NCBI GenBank assembly: GCA_902778985.1
Contig: CACYZS010000074.1
Span: 1 to 10,467, forward strand
Direction: 5' to 3'
Source of the DNA: an uncultured Ruminococcus sp.
Lineage (GTDB): Bacteria > Bacillota > Clostridia > Oscillospirales > CAG-272
DNA: 10,467 nt
Made by a program: the position numbers and the translations under genes. The notes under the pieces are model-generated. The model saw only the letters and a program-made list of their open reading frames with translations, was not told the origin of the DNA and did no database searches. Shown here piece by piece: positions 1-6,639 of this stretch. Each line of letters begins with the position of its first letter. The first letter of the stretch is position 1.

Positions 1-8
1 AAGCTAGT

Positions 9-50
9 GGTTAGCAGTTAGTAGAGGGCGAATTAGGAATGAGGAATTGG
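9..50. repeat. Left heptamer array (degenerate 7-base tandem repeats)
   Basis: The bases read as consecutive 7-base units, clearest at 30-50 as GAATTAG, GAATGAG, GAATTGG, with more diverged units before them (AGTTAGT, AGAGGGC). The units are the reverse-complement type of those at 125-173. The 12-base stretch at 3-14 (GCTAGTGGTTAG) is an exact inverted copy of 126-137, and GGAATGAGGA at 36-45 is inverted at 162-171. Degenerate heptamer arrays are known from other bacteria as short tandemly repeated sequences. No gene or promoter is evident here. Confidence 0.6.
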
Positions 51-54
51 CTGA

Positions 55-70
55 TGTTTCACGTGAAACA
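55..70. promoter_or_regulatory. parS centromere-like site (ParB/Spo0J binding)
   Basis: TGTTTCACGTGAAACA is a perfect 16-bp palindrome and matches the known bacterial parS consensus, differing from the Bacillus subtilis form at one base. In the ParABS system, ParB (Spo0J) loads here, spreads, and recruits ParA and condensin to segregate origins. parS sites cluster near oriC, and this one lies about 7.5 kb from dnaA, as expected. No parA or parB gene is in the window, so the partner is inferred. The site lies between heptamer arrays, so it could instead belong to a dispersed intergenic repeat that happens to carry this core. Confidence 0.8.
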
Positions 71-102
71 ATTCTTAATTCTTCATTCTGAATTCTGAAT
101 TC
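71..102. repeat. AT-rich heptamer repeat next to parS
   Basis: Four 7-base units run head to tail directly after the parS palindrome: ATTCTTA, ATTCTTC, ATTCTGA, ATTCTGA, then a partial ATTC. The period matches the flanking arrays at 9-50 and 125-173 although the unit differs. I see no open reading frame or convincing promoter in it. Confidence 0.7.
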
Positions 103-124
103 ACGCTGACGGTCTACTCGGCCT

Positions 125-173
125 ACTAACCACTAGCCACTCCTAACTCCTAACTCCTCACTCCTCATTCCCA
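125..173. repeat. Right heptamer array
   Basis: Seven consecutive 7-base units are visible: ACTAACC, ACTAGCC, ACTCCTA, ACTCCTA, ACTCCTC, ACTCCTC, ATTCCCA. It is the inverted counterpart of the left array: 126-137 pairs exactly with 3-14. It ends a few bases before the ribosome site (GGAGG, 181-185) of the truncated lyase gene. Confidence 0.7.
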
Positions 174-190
174 CTCCTTCGGAGGCACTT

Positions 191-586
191 ATGAAAAACT
201 CACGTCTCACCGGTATTTTCCCTGCCATGCTGACGGCTTTTGACGGGCGGGGCGTCGATACGGCGAAGGTCGCGGCCCATGCGAAGCGGCTTGCCGACGC
301 GGGGGTCCACGGGCTCTATGTCGGCGGATCCAGCGGCGAAATGATCCTCATGACCGAGGCGGAGCGGAAGACCCTGCTCGAAACGGTGATCGGCGCCGTG
401 GGGGACCGGATCTCGGTGATCGCCCACATCGGGACCACCTCCACCGCCGGATCCCTGGAACTGGCGCGCCACGCGGAAAAGGCGGGGGCCCGCGCGCTCT
501 CCTCGGTGACGCCGCTGTACTACAAGTACGGATTCCGCGAGGTGAAGCACTACTACGAACGGCTGGCGGCGGAGACTTCCCTGCCC
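191..586 (+). pseudogene. Truncated N-acetylneuraminate lyase / DapA-family aldolase (N-terminal part)
   Basis: Residues 1-132 read as the front half of a DapA-superfamily TIM barrel, closest to N-acetylneuraminate lyase: [11 protein letters not shown] at 8-18, the substrate-carboxylate loop GGSSGE at 45-50, AHIGTTST near 78-85, and LYYKYGF at 109-115. Intact members are about 290-305 residues and cleave sialic acid to N-acetylmannosamine and pyruvate through a Schiff-base Lys. Homology stops at Pro132 (584-586), just before the expected catalytic Tyr (near 136) and Lys (near 164). The frame stays open to 973, but residues 133-260 are Arg/Pro/Ser-rich and run into rny in another frame, so they are not a real domain. 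GGAGG at 181-185, five bases before the ATG, supports the start. Neither other frame from 587 to 762 restores the family sequence, so this is a 3' deletion rather than a simple frameshift. Any product would be inactive. Confidence 0.8.
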
Positions 587-762
587 GAGCGTTCGGGCAC
601 ATCACAAATCATCCGGCGTCCACCCTCGCCCGCGGACATAGAGCAAAGACCCGTCTTCCCGGCGCGACGGATGCCGAACCGAAGCGGCGCGCCCCCGTTG
701 AATCCGAACGGGCGGCGTACAGCCGCGCCCCCGCGCAAAATACGAATAAGAAAGGAAAAGAA

Positions 763-2307
763 ATGCCCGATTTTGTCTGGTACATCATCGTGGCGGTCGC
801 CGCGCTCACCGTCGGCGGAATTGCCACCTACCTGTTCCTCAAATCCAGCGGAAAAGCGAAACTCGCCTCCGCACAAGCCGAAGCAAAACAGATCCTCGAA
901 GACGCGATCCGCACCGCCGAAACGCGGAAGAAGGAGTCGCTGCTCGAAGCGAAAGAAGAAGTGCTTCGTTTGAAGAACGACGCGGACGCAGAGATCAAGG
1001 ATCGCAGACGCGAGATCTCGCGTCAGGAACACCGGCTCGCCCAGAAAGAGGAGAATCTGGACGGCAAACTCGAAAGAATGGAGAAAAAGGAGGTCGCCCT
1101 TCAGCAGAAATACAAGGAAGCGGAAGATAAGATCGCGGAGATCACCGCGCTGAAGGAGACCGAGACCGTCAAACTGGAGAAGATCTCCGGTATGACGAGC
1201 GACGAAGCCAAGCGCGAACTGCTTGACAAACTCTCGGGAGAACTGCAGCACGAAACCGCTCTGAAACTCTCCGAGTACGAGGCGCAGTTCCGTGAGGAAG
1301 CCGACGCGAAGGCGAAGGATATCCTCTCGCTCGCGATCCAGCGTTGCGCCGCCGATCACGTCAGCGAGGTCGCCATTTCGGTCGTCTCGCTCCCGAACGA
1401 GGATATGAAGGGACGGATCATCGGCCGCGAAGGTCGGAACATCCGCACCATCGAGACCCTGACCGGCGTGGAACTCATCATCGACGACACCCCCGAGGTC
1501 ATCACGATCTCCGGGTTCGATCCCGTCCGGCGCGAGATTGCACGGCTCGCGCTCGAAAAACTGATCGCCGACGGGCGGATCCACCCCGCGCGTATTGAAG
1601 AAATGGTGGAAAAGGCACAGCGCGACGTCGAACAGTCGATCAAGCAGGCGGGCGAAAAAGCCGTCTTCGAGACCGGCGTTCACGGGCTGAACCCCGAACT
1701 GGTCAAACTGCTCGGCAGACTGAAATACCGGACGAGTTACGGACAGAACGTCCTGCGTCACTCGATCGAGGTCTCGCTGCTCTCCGGCATTATGGCGGAC
1801 GAACTCGGCGTGGACTCCACGCTCGCGAAACGCGCCGGTCTGCTCCACGATATCGGCAAGGCGCTGACCGCCGAGATCGAGGGCTCGCACGTCGGGCTCG
1901 GCGTGGACGTCGCGAAGAAGTACCACGAGAGCAAGGACGTGATCCACGCGATCGAGGCGCACCACGGCGACGTCGAGGCGAAGTCCATCGTCGCTCTCTT
2001 GGTGCAGGCGGCGGACGCCATTTCGGCGGCGCGGCCGGGCGCACGGCGCGAGAACGTCGAGAACTACATCAAGCGTCTGCAGAAACTCGAGGAGATCTCC
2101 TCCGAGTTCAACGGCGTCGAGAAGTCCTTCGCCATTCAGGCGGGCCGCGAAGTCCGCGTGATCGTCAAGCCCGAGATGATCGGCGACGACGAGATGAAAC
2201 TGCTCGCGCACGACATCGCCAAGAAGATCGAGGGCGAACTCGAATACCCCGGTCAGATCAAGGTGAACGTGATCCGCGAGAGCCGTTATACGGATTACGC
2301 CAAATAA
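763..2307 (+). CDS. rny: Ribonuclease Y
   Basis: RNase Y is a membrane-anchored endoribonuclease that starts decay and processing of many mRNAs in Bacillota, often as the hub of a degradosome-like assembly. All expected domains are present in 514 residues, close to the family's usual ~520. There is an N-terminal transmembrane segment (about 5-26), a long charged Lys/Glu/Arg-rich coiled coil (about 30-190), a KH RNA-binding domain with [10 protein letters not shown] at 217-226, and an HD phosphohydrolase domain with His333 (LRHSIEV) and the metal-binding His362-Asp363 (LLHDIGK). The C-terminal part (SRYTDYAK) is also typical. AAAGGA at 751-756, six bases from the ATG, sets the start. The reading frame is open upstream to about 589 but has no start codon with a ribosome site there. 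I see no clear promoter in 587-762, which is GC-rich. ymdB follows, as in Bacillus. Confidence 0.97.
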   Translation: MPDFVWYIIVAVAALTVGGIATYLFLKSSGKAKLASAQAEAKQILEDAIRTAETRKKESLLEAKEEVLRLKNDADAEIKDRRREISRQEHRLAQKEENLDGKLERMEKKEVALQQKYKEAEDKIAEITALKETETVKLEKISGMTSDEAKRELLDKLSGELQHETALKLSEYEAQFREEADAKAKDILSLAIQRCAADHVSEVAISVVSLPNEDMKGRIIGREGRNIRTIETLTGVELIIDDTPEVITISGFDPVRREIARLALEKLIADGRIHPARIEEMVEKAQRDVEQSIKQAGEKAVFETGVHGLNPELVKLLGRLKYRTSYGQNVLRHSIEVSLLSGIMADELGVDSTLAKRAGLLHDIGKALTAEIEGSHVGLGVDVAKKYHESKDVIHAIEAHHGDVEAKSIVALLVQAADAISAARPGARRENVENYIKRLQKLEEISSEFNGVEKSFAIQAGREVRVIVKPEMIGDDEMKLLAHDIAKKIEGELEYPGQIKVNVIRESRYTDYAK

Positions 2308-2312
2308 TCTGC

Positions 2313-2372
2313 TCCGGGCTTCTTCCCGGATCCCAGTCGACCGGGGGGGATATCCCTCCCGGTCTGTTCTTT
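2313..2372 (+). terminator. Tandem hairpins after rny (terminator or attenuator)
   Basis: Two stem-loops follow the rny stop. TCCGGG at 2313-2318 pairs with CCCGGA at 2325-2330. GACCGGGGGGG at 2339-2349 pairs with CCCTCCCGGTC at 2354-2364, an 11-bp stem with one G-U pair and a 4-base loop. The second is followed by TGTTCTTT (2365-2372), a modest U-rich tail. It could be an intrinsic terminator giving partial read-through into ymdB, or an RNase stop that sets the rny mRNA end. No separate ymdB promoter is obvious. Confidence 0.6.
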
Positions 2373-2391
2373 GAGTTATGGAGGTGTGCCC

Positions 2392-3174
2392 ATGCTTCGT
2401 GTTTTGGTCCTCGGCGACGTGCTGTCGCCGGCGACGGTCGAGTTCCTCTGCCGTCGGCTCTGGCAATTCCGACGCGAAAACAAGGTGGACTTTACCGTCG
2501 TGAACGGCGAGAACGCCGGGTTCCTTTCGGGGATCGGGTCGAAGGACGCTTCCCTTCTGCTTGAGGGCGGCGCCGACTGCATCACCGGCGGGAACCACAC
2601 CATGGCGGCAAAGTCGATCTATTCGACGCTCGAATCGAGCGACCGGGTGCTGCGCCCGATCAACCTCGCCGACGGGGTGCCCGGCACGGGCTACACGATC
2701 CTGCCGGCGCGCGATCGGCGGATCCTGGTCTTCTCGGCGCTCGGCTGCCTCTTCATGGAAGCGGGAACGCCCGATCCGGTGCCCTATATCGAGCGGGTGC
2801 TCGCCCGCGAAGCGGGGCGCTACGACCTGTCGGTGCTCGATCTGCACGCCGAGGCGACCGGGGAGAAGATCGCCGCCGCGTTCCGCCTGGACGGCAAGGT
2901 CTCGGCGATCTACGGGACCCATACGCACGTACCGACCGCCGACGAGACCGTGCTGCCGATGGGCACCGGCTATATTTCGGACGTCGGGTTCTGCGGCCGT
3001 ACCGGCGGCGTCCTCGGCGTCAAAGCCGAGGTGATGACCGCCCGGCAAAAGACGCGGCTCCGCTACTCCTATTCCGAGGCGGAAGGACCGTTCCGCGCGC
3101 AGGGCGCGCTTTTCGACCTGGACGAAGCGACCGGCAAGACTCTGGCGGTGCGCCGCGTTGAATTCGGTGAATGA
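2392..3174 (+). CDS. ymdB: YmdB-family metallophosphoesterase (2',3'-cyclic nucleotide phosphodiesterase)
   Basis: YmdB-family enzymes are cytoplasmic dimetal phosphodiesterases. The Bacillus member hydrolyses 2',3'-cyclic nucleotides and influences biofilm and motility gene expression. The metal ligands are visible: Asp9 (LGDV), Glu40-Asn41 (NGEN), Asn68-His69 (GGNH), His152 (DLHAEAT), and His177 and His179 (GTHTHV). The 260-residue length fits the family. I chose ATG 2392 because GGAGGTG at 2380-2386 lies five bases upstream and MLRVLVLGDV is the usual N-terminus. A TTG at 2371 in the same frame would place the ribosome site inside the gene. The rny-ymdB order is conserved in Bacillota, so the two are probably cotranscribed, modulated by the hairpins between them. 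Residues about 125-135 (FMEAGTPDP) replace the more usual GRTFLPPLDDP-like loop, suggesting a diverged member. Confidence 0.93.
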   Translation: MLRVLVLGDVLSPATVEFLCRRLWQFRRENKVDFTVVNGENAGFLSGIGSKDASLLLEGGADCITGGNHTMAAKSIYSTLESSDRVLRPINLADGVPGTGYTILPARDRRILVFSALGCLFMEAGTPDPVPYIERVLAREAGRYDLSVLDLHAEATGEKIAAAFRLDGKVSAIYGTHTHVPTADETVLPMGTGYISDVGFCGRTGGVLGVKAEVMTARQKTRLRYSYSEAEGPFRAQGALFDLDEATGKTLAVRRVEFGE

Positions 3175-3194
3175 CAAACCAACGAGGTAACGTG

Positions 3195-6167
3195 ATGCTT
3201 TACAAGAAGAACCGGGAAAAGACGCTTTCGCCCGAACTGTTCCGCGAACCGACGAGCGAGTACCGCGGCGCGCCCTTCTGGGCGTGGAACTGCCGCCTGG
3301 AAAAGGACGAACTGCTTCGTCAACTCGACGTGATGAAGGAGATGGGCTTCGGCGGCGCGCATATGCACGTCCGCACGGGGCTGGACACCCCCTACCTCTC
3401 CGACGAGTTCTTTGAAATGATCGGGGCGTGCATCGACAAATCCGAAAAGGAAGGGATGCTCGCCTGGCTCTACGACGAGGATCGCTGGCCCTCGGGCGCC
3501 GCGGGCGGGATCGTGACCAAGGACGAAAAATACCGCCAACGCACCCTTCTGTTTACCAAAACCCCCTACCAAGAGGGCGAAAGCGGCGAGGTGCTGACCG
3601 ATTCGAGCGCCTTGGCGACGCGCACCGGGAACGGGAAACTGCTTGCCCGTTACGCCGTCCGTCTGAACGACCGGGGCGAGTTGGCCTCCTACCGGCGGCT
3701 CGCGGAGAACGACCCGGACGAGCCGAACCCGGGCGAGGAGATCCGCTACGCCTACCTCGAAACGCCGCGCGAGAACCCCTGGTTCAATAACGAGACCTAT
3801 CTGAACACCCTCGATCCGAAGGCGGTCGCCCGCTTTATCGAGGTGACGCACGAGAGTTACCGCCGCCGCTTCCAAAAGTCCTTCGGGAACGTCGTTCCCG
3901 CGATCTTCACCGACGAACCGCAGTTCACGCGTAAAAACGTGCTGCCCTACGCCAAGAGCGACCACGACGTGACGCTTCCGTTTTCCGACGATCTGGAAGA
4001 AACCTTTTCCGCCGCCTACGGCGTGTCGCTTCTCGACCATTTGCCCGAATTGATCTGGGAGAAGCCCGACGGGGTGTCGAGGATCCGCTACCTCTATCAC
4101 GACCACGTCGCCGAACGCTTCTCTTCGGCGTTTGCCGACCAGATCGGCGCGTGGTGCGAACGGAACGGCTTGATGCTGACCGGGCACATGATGCAGGAAC
4201 CGACGCTGAAAAGCCAGACCGGCTCGCTCGGCGAGGCGATGCGTTCCTACCGCGCCTTCCAGTTGCCCGGGATCGATATGCTGCTTGCCCGCCACGAGTT
4301 CACGACGGCGAAGCAGGCGCAGTCCGCCGTCCACCAGTACGGGCGCGAAGGCATGATCAGCGAACTGTACGGCGTGACCGGTTGGGATTACGATTTCCGC
4401 GGGCACAAACTGCACGGCGACTGGCAAGCCGCCCTCGGCGTGACCGTCCGCGTCCCGCATCTGGCGTGGGTGTCGATGAAAGGCGAAGCCAAGCGCGACT
4501 ACCCCGCCTCGATCAACTATCAGTCCCCGTGGTATAAGGAATACCGCGCCGTCGAGGATCACTTCGCGCGCGTCGCGACGGCTCTGACGCGCGGCAAACC
4601 CCTGGTGCGCGTGGGCGTGATCCACCCGGTCGAAAGTTATTGGCTCCATTGGGGCCCCGCCGAGCAGACCGACGCGATCCGCGAAAAACTCGAGAAGCGC
4701 TTCTCCTCTCTCACCGACTGGCTGCTCTTCGGCACGGTCGATTTCGACTTCATTTCCGAATCTCTTTTGCCCTCGCTCTGCCCGACTGCCGACGCGCCGC
4801 TCCCGGTCGGAGAAATGCGCTACGACGTCGTGATCGTCCCGGGGTGCGAGACCCTGCGCTCGACCACCCTCGAACGGCTCGAAGCCTTCCAAAAGAAGGG
4901 CGGGCGCCTGCTCTTCCTCGGCGAAGCGCCGCTCTACGAAAACGCCCTGCCCTCCTCGCGCGGACGGGAACTGTGGGAAAAGTCCGAGGTCGTTCCGTTT
5001 GAAAAGAGCGACCTGCTCGCCGCGCTGGAATCGGTGCGCGAGATCGAAGTGCGCGACGCGTCGGGGTCGCTCTCGAGTCGCCTGATCTCCCAACTCCGTC
5101 AGGACGGGGACTGCCGCTGGCTGTTCCTTTCGCAGGGCAGAGATCCCTACAACAAGGACGTCGCGACCCGCGCCGACGTGACGGTGACGGTCAACGGGCG
5201 CTTCCGCCCGACCCTCTACGACACCGCGACCGGCGATATTTCCCCGCTCTCCTATACGCTTGTCGGGAACAAGACGGTTTTCACCCGCCGTTTCTACGAT
5301 TGCGACAGTTTGCTCGTCAAACTGACCCCCGCAGACGCCGCCGATCAGGGGCAGACGATCGCCCCCGCGCCCGCCAGGCCCGCCTCTGTTATCTCGCTCC
5401 CCGACGTGGTTCCCTACACCCTTGCGGAGCAAAACGCGTTGGTGCTGGACTACGCGGAGTACGCCCTTGACCGGGGCGAATTCCGACCGAAGACCGAGAT
5501 CCTTCGGATCGATACCCTGCTCCGTCGCGAACTGGGTTGGCTGAAGGGCGATCGGTGGGACGCGCTGGGGTCGACCGCGCAGCCCTGGGTGCTGCCGCCC
5601 GAGGTCCCGACGCATATCGTGACGCTCCGCTATACGGTGCTCTCCGACGTCGATCTGCCTGCCGCGACCCTGGCGCTTGAGGACGCCGACGTGGCGACGA
5701 TCGAGTGGAACGGTGCCCCGGTCGACCGGAAATCCGAGGGGTTTTACGTGGATCGGTGCATTCAATGCGTCGCGCTGCCCGCCGTGAAACGCGGCGTGAA
5801 CACTCTCGTCGTGACGCTTCCCTACGCGAAGCGCACCTCGCTTGAGCGGACGTATCTGCTCGGGGAGTTCGGTGTGGAGGTGAACGGGCAGGAGACCAGG
5901 TTGATCAAGAAGCGCGCCCTCGTCGGCTTCGACGATATTACCCGGATCGGGTTCCCGTTCTTCTCGGGCGCGTTCAGATACGAGATCCCGTTTGCGTCAA
6001 ACGGCGGAGAACTGTCGCTCGTGGTCCCGCACTACCGCGGCGCGCTGGTTACGGTCGCGCTCGACGGCGCCCCTGTCGGGCGGGTGATCTATCCGCCCTA
6101 TCGCCTCGCGCTCGGGGCGCCCGCCGCCGGAAAACACACCCTGACTCTCGCGCAGCGGCGACGATAA
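3195..6167 (+). CDS. GH106-like glycoside hydrolase (alpha-L-rhamnosidase family), C-terminus disrupted
   Basis: This 990-residue protein resembles the large GH106-type hydrolases of gut bacteria, whose characterised members remove alpha-L-rhamnose from plant glycans. The true substrate is unknown. RGAPFWAWN (24-32), GFGGAHMHVRTGL (51-63) and YDEDRWPSG (93-101) mark the N-terminal barrel. Acidic residues in FTDEPQF (Asp240, Glu241), HMMQEP (Glu335) and SELYGVTGWD (Glu390) are candidate catalytic or metal ligands. A GATase-like region (near 540-590, YDVVIVPGCETL) and C-terminal beta-sandwich modules follow. There is no signal peptide, so it is probably cytoplasmic. GAGGTA at 3184-3189 favours ATG 3195; ATG 3171, overlapping the ymdB stop as ATGA, has weaker support, though the spacing implies coupling to ymdB. 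The frame ends in LTLAQRRR, where relatives continue. A fitting tail lies in another frame at 6151-6240, so the gene has probably lost about 40-60 codons plus its frame. Confidence 0.8.
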   Translation: MLYKKNREKTLSPELFREPTSEYRGAPFWAWNCRLEKDELLRQLDVMKEMGFGGAHMHVRTGLDTPYLSDEFFEMIGACIDKSEKEGMLAWLYDEDRWPSGAAGGIVTKDEKYRQRTLLFTKTPYQEGESGEVLTDSSALATRTGNGKLLARYAVRLNDRGELASYRRLAENDPDEPNPGEEIRYAYLETPRENPWFNNETYLNTLDPKAVARFIEVTHESYRRRFQKSFGNVVPAIFTDEPQFTRKNVLPYAKSDHDVTLPFSDDLEETFSAAYGVSLLDHLPELIWEKPDGVSRIRYLYHDHVAERFSSAFADQIGAWCERNGLMLTGHMMQEPTLKSQTGSLGEAMRSYRAFQLPGIDMLLARHEFTTAKQAQSAVHQYGREGMISELYGVTGWDYDFRGHKLHGDWQAALGVTVRVPHLAWVSMKGEAKRDYPASINYQSPWYKEYRAVEDHFARVATALTRGKPLVRVGVIHPVESYWLHWGPAEQTDAIREKLEKRFSSLTDWLLFGTVDFDFISESLLPSLCPTADAPLPVGEMRYDVVIVPGCETLRSTTLERLEAFQKKGGRLLFLGEAPLYENALPSSRGRELWEKSEVVPFEKSDLLAALESVREIEVRDASGSLSSRLISQLRQDGDCRWLFLSQGRDPYNKDVATRADVTVTVNGRFRPTLYDTATGDISPLSYTLVGNKTVFTRRFYDCDSLLVKLTPADAADQGQTIAPAPARPASVISLPDVVPYTLAEQNALVLDYAEYALDRGEFRPKTEILRIDTLLRRELGWLKGDRWDALGSTAQPWVLPPEVPTHIVTLRYTVLSDVDLPAATLALEDADVATIEWNGAPVDRKSEGFYVDRCIQCVALPAVKRGVNTLVVTLPYAKRTSLERTYLLGEFGVEVNGQETRLIKKRALVGFDDITRIGFPFFSGAFRYEIPFASNGGELSLVVPHYRGALVTVALDGAPVGRVIYPPYRLALGAPAAGKHTLTLAQRRR

Positions 6168-6240
6168 GTGGACCGATTCGTACCGCTTGACAAGAGAAGG
6201 AATACTAACCAAACCGATCCTGACCGAAGAGGAAGGGTAA
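6151..6240 (+). pseudogene. Out-of-frame C-terminal remnant of the GH106-like hydrolase
   Basis: Read in the frame beginning at 6151, the sequence encodes RSGDDKWTDSYRL followed by TREGILTKPILTEEEG and a TAA at 6238-6240. The W..SYRL...GIL..PIL pattern is what I expect at the extreme C-terminus of such large hydrolases. The preceding gene reads KHTLTL at 6132-6149 in a different frame, where relatives usually continue with a Gly-Asn-Arg/Phe-Gly segment before this tail. That segment is absent. The simplest reading is an internal deletion at about 6150 that also shifted the frame. The family comparison is from memory. Confidence 0.6.
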
Positions 6241-6242
6241 GG

Positions 6243-6274
6243 TCCGGCTGCAACGGACGCCGGAAGAGGTTTTT
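6243..6274 (+). terminator. Weak hairpin with T-run directly after the hydrolase remnant
   Basis: TCCGGC at 6243-6248 pairs with GCCGGA at 6259-6264 around a 10-base loop, and TTTTT follows at 6270-6274 after a 5-base gap. It begins two bases after the TAA ending the out-of-frame tail, which is where the original gene would have terminated. The stem is short and the T-run is not adjacent, so activity is uncertain. Confidence 0.4.
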
Positions 6275-6330
6275 CTTCGCGCTTTCTTGTAAGAAAGCGC
6301 CCAAAGACCTTCATTATGGGGATAATGAAG
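6268..6330. repeat. Double palindrome, left half of an inverted pair
   Basis: Two stem-loops lie side by side. GCGCTTTCTT at 6279-6288 pairs perfectly with AAGAAAGCGC at 6291-6300, extended by an outer GGTTTTT (6268-6274) with AAAGACC (6303-6309) that includes one G-U pair. CTTCATTAT at 6309-6317 pairs perfectly with ATAATGAAG at 6322-6330. On the minus strand the order is a CTTCAT hairpin, a TCTTTG link, then a GCTTTCTT hairpin, the same composition as 6517-6598 on the plus strand. This suggests a dispersed repeat in inverted orientation. Confidence 0.65.
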
Positions 6331-6334
6331 TATG

Positions 6335-6370
6335 CAAAACGGCGTCCCCCTTCGGACTGACGCCGTTTTG
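6335..6370. terminator. Bidirectional intrinsic terminator
   Basis: CAAAACGGCGTC at 6335-6346 pairs perfectly with GACGCCGTTTTG at 6359-6370. An A-run precedes and a T-run follows a GC-rich core, so the structure would give a U-tailed hairpin on either strand. It sits between the convergent hydrolase and glycosyltransferase, the expected place for a two-way terminator. Confidence 0.7.
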
Positions 6371-6416
6371 CGGTTCTATAGTCAAAACAAACACGGTTTG
6401 CTTTCCCTATATAACG

Positions 6417-6453
6417 ATGCCGCCTGCCGATTACGGCAGGCGGCGTGGTTTTT
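6417..6453 (+). terminator. Strong intrinsic terminator, plus strand
   Basis: GCCGCCTGCCG at 6419-6429 pairs perfectly with CGGCAGGCGGC at 6434-6444 around the loop ATTA, with a further A-T and T-G pair outside. GGTTTTTAA follows, giving a classic rightward Rho-independent terminator. On the opposite strand the stem is not followed by a T-run. It would stop any read-through from the rny-ymdB-hydrolase unit before it runs antisense into the glycosyltransferase gene. Confidence 0.75.
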
Positions 6454-6492
6454 AATACGTAAAGATAACCCCGGCAGTCGGGCTGACCGCCC

Positions 6493-6515
6493 GCGCAACG
6501 AAGCATGAGTTGCGC
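6493..6515. repeat. Small palindrome
   Basis: GCGCAAC at 6493-6499 pairs perfectly with GTTGCGC at 6509-6515 across a 9-base loop. It is one of the run of stem-loops filling the space between the convergent genes and directly abuts the next one. No T-run follows on either strand, so I do not call it a terminator. Confidence 0.5.
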
Positions 6516-6516
6516 T

Positions 6517-6598
6517 AACTTCATTTTTAATGAAGTTCTTTGCCCCGCTTTCTTCGTGGCGCGACCGTATCAGGGGAGGTCGCGGTAAGGAAAGCGGG
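6517..6598. repeat. Double palindrome, right half of an inverted pair
   Basis: AACTTCATT at 6517-6525 pairs perfectly with AATGAAGTT at 6529-6537. After a TCTTTG link, CCCGCTTTC at 6544-6552 pairs with GAAAGCGGG at 6590-6598, and inside it CGCGACC at 6560-6566 pairs with GGTCGCG at 6578-6584. The two-hairpin layout and the words CTTCATT, TCTTTG and GCTTTCTT match the minus strand of 6288-6330, so the pair brackets the terminators at 6335-6453. It also lies just downstream of the glycosyltransferase stop, where its transcript would fold. Confidence 0.65.
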
Positions 6599-6639
6599 CG
6601 TCTTCTTTCCAGGGGGTGGTCGTGAAAATTTCTTTGTTT

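Noticed and set aside
9..173. CRISPR array
   Set aside because: The repeats are 7 bases with no unique spacers and no Cas genes nearby.
587..762. A dedicated promoter for rny
   Set aside because: TTGAAT at 709-714 has no suitably spaced -10, and the region is GC-rich; I could not support a promoter call.
587..973. Continuation of the lyase reading frame into rny
   Set aside because: Residues after 132 are low-complexity Arg/Pro/Ser sequence and overlap the rny N-terminus in another frame; this is simply the open frame after the deletion.
553..3177. Long minus-strand open frame (874 codons) opposite rny and ymdB
   Set aside because: It is antisense to two clearly recognised genes, has no family motifs, and arises from GC-rich codon bias that removes stops on the opposite strand.
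3069..5765. Long minus-strand open frame (898 codons) opposite the glycoside hydrolase
   Set aside because: It is an antisense shadow with Arg/Gly/Val-rich composition, no recognisable domain, and no good ribosome site; the plus-strand protein has clear motifs.
5997..6524. Minus-strand 175-codon open frame across the hydrolase end and the hairpin region
   Set aside because: It runs through palindromes and terminators, has no family resemblance, and overlaps the hydrolase tail.
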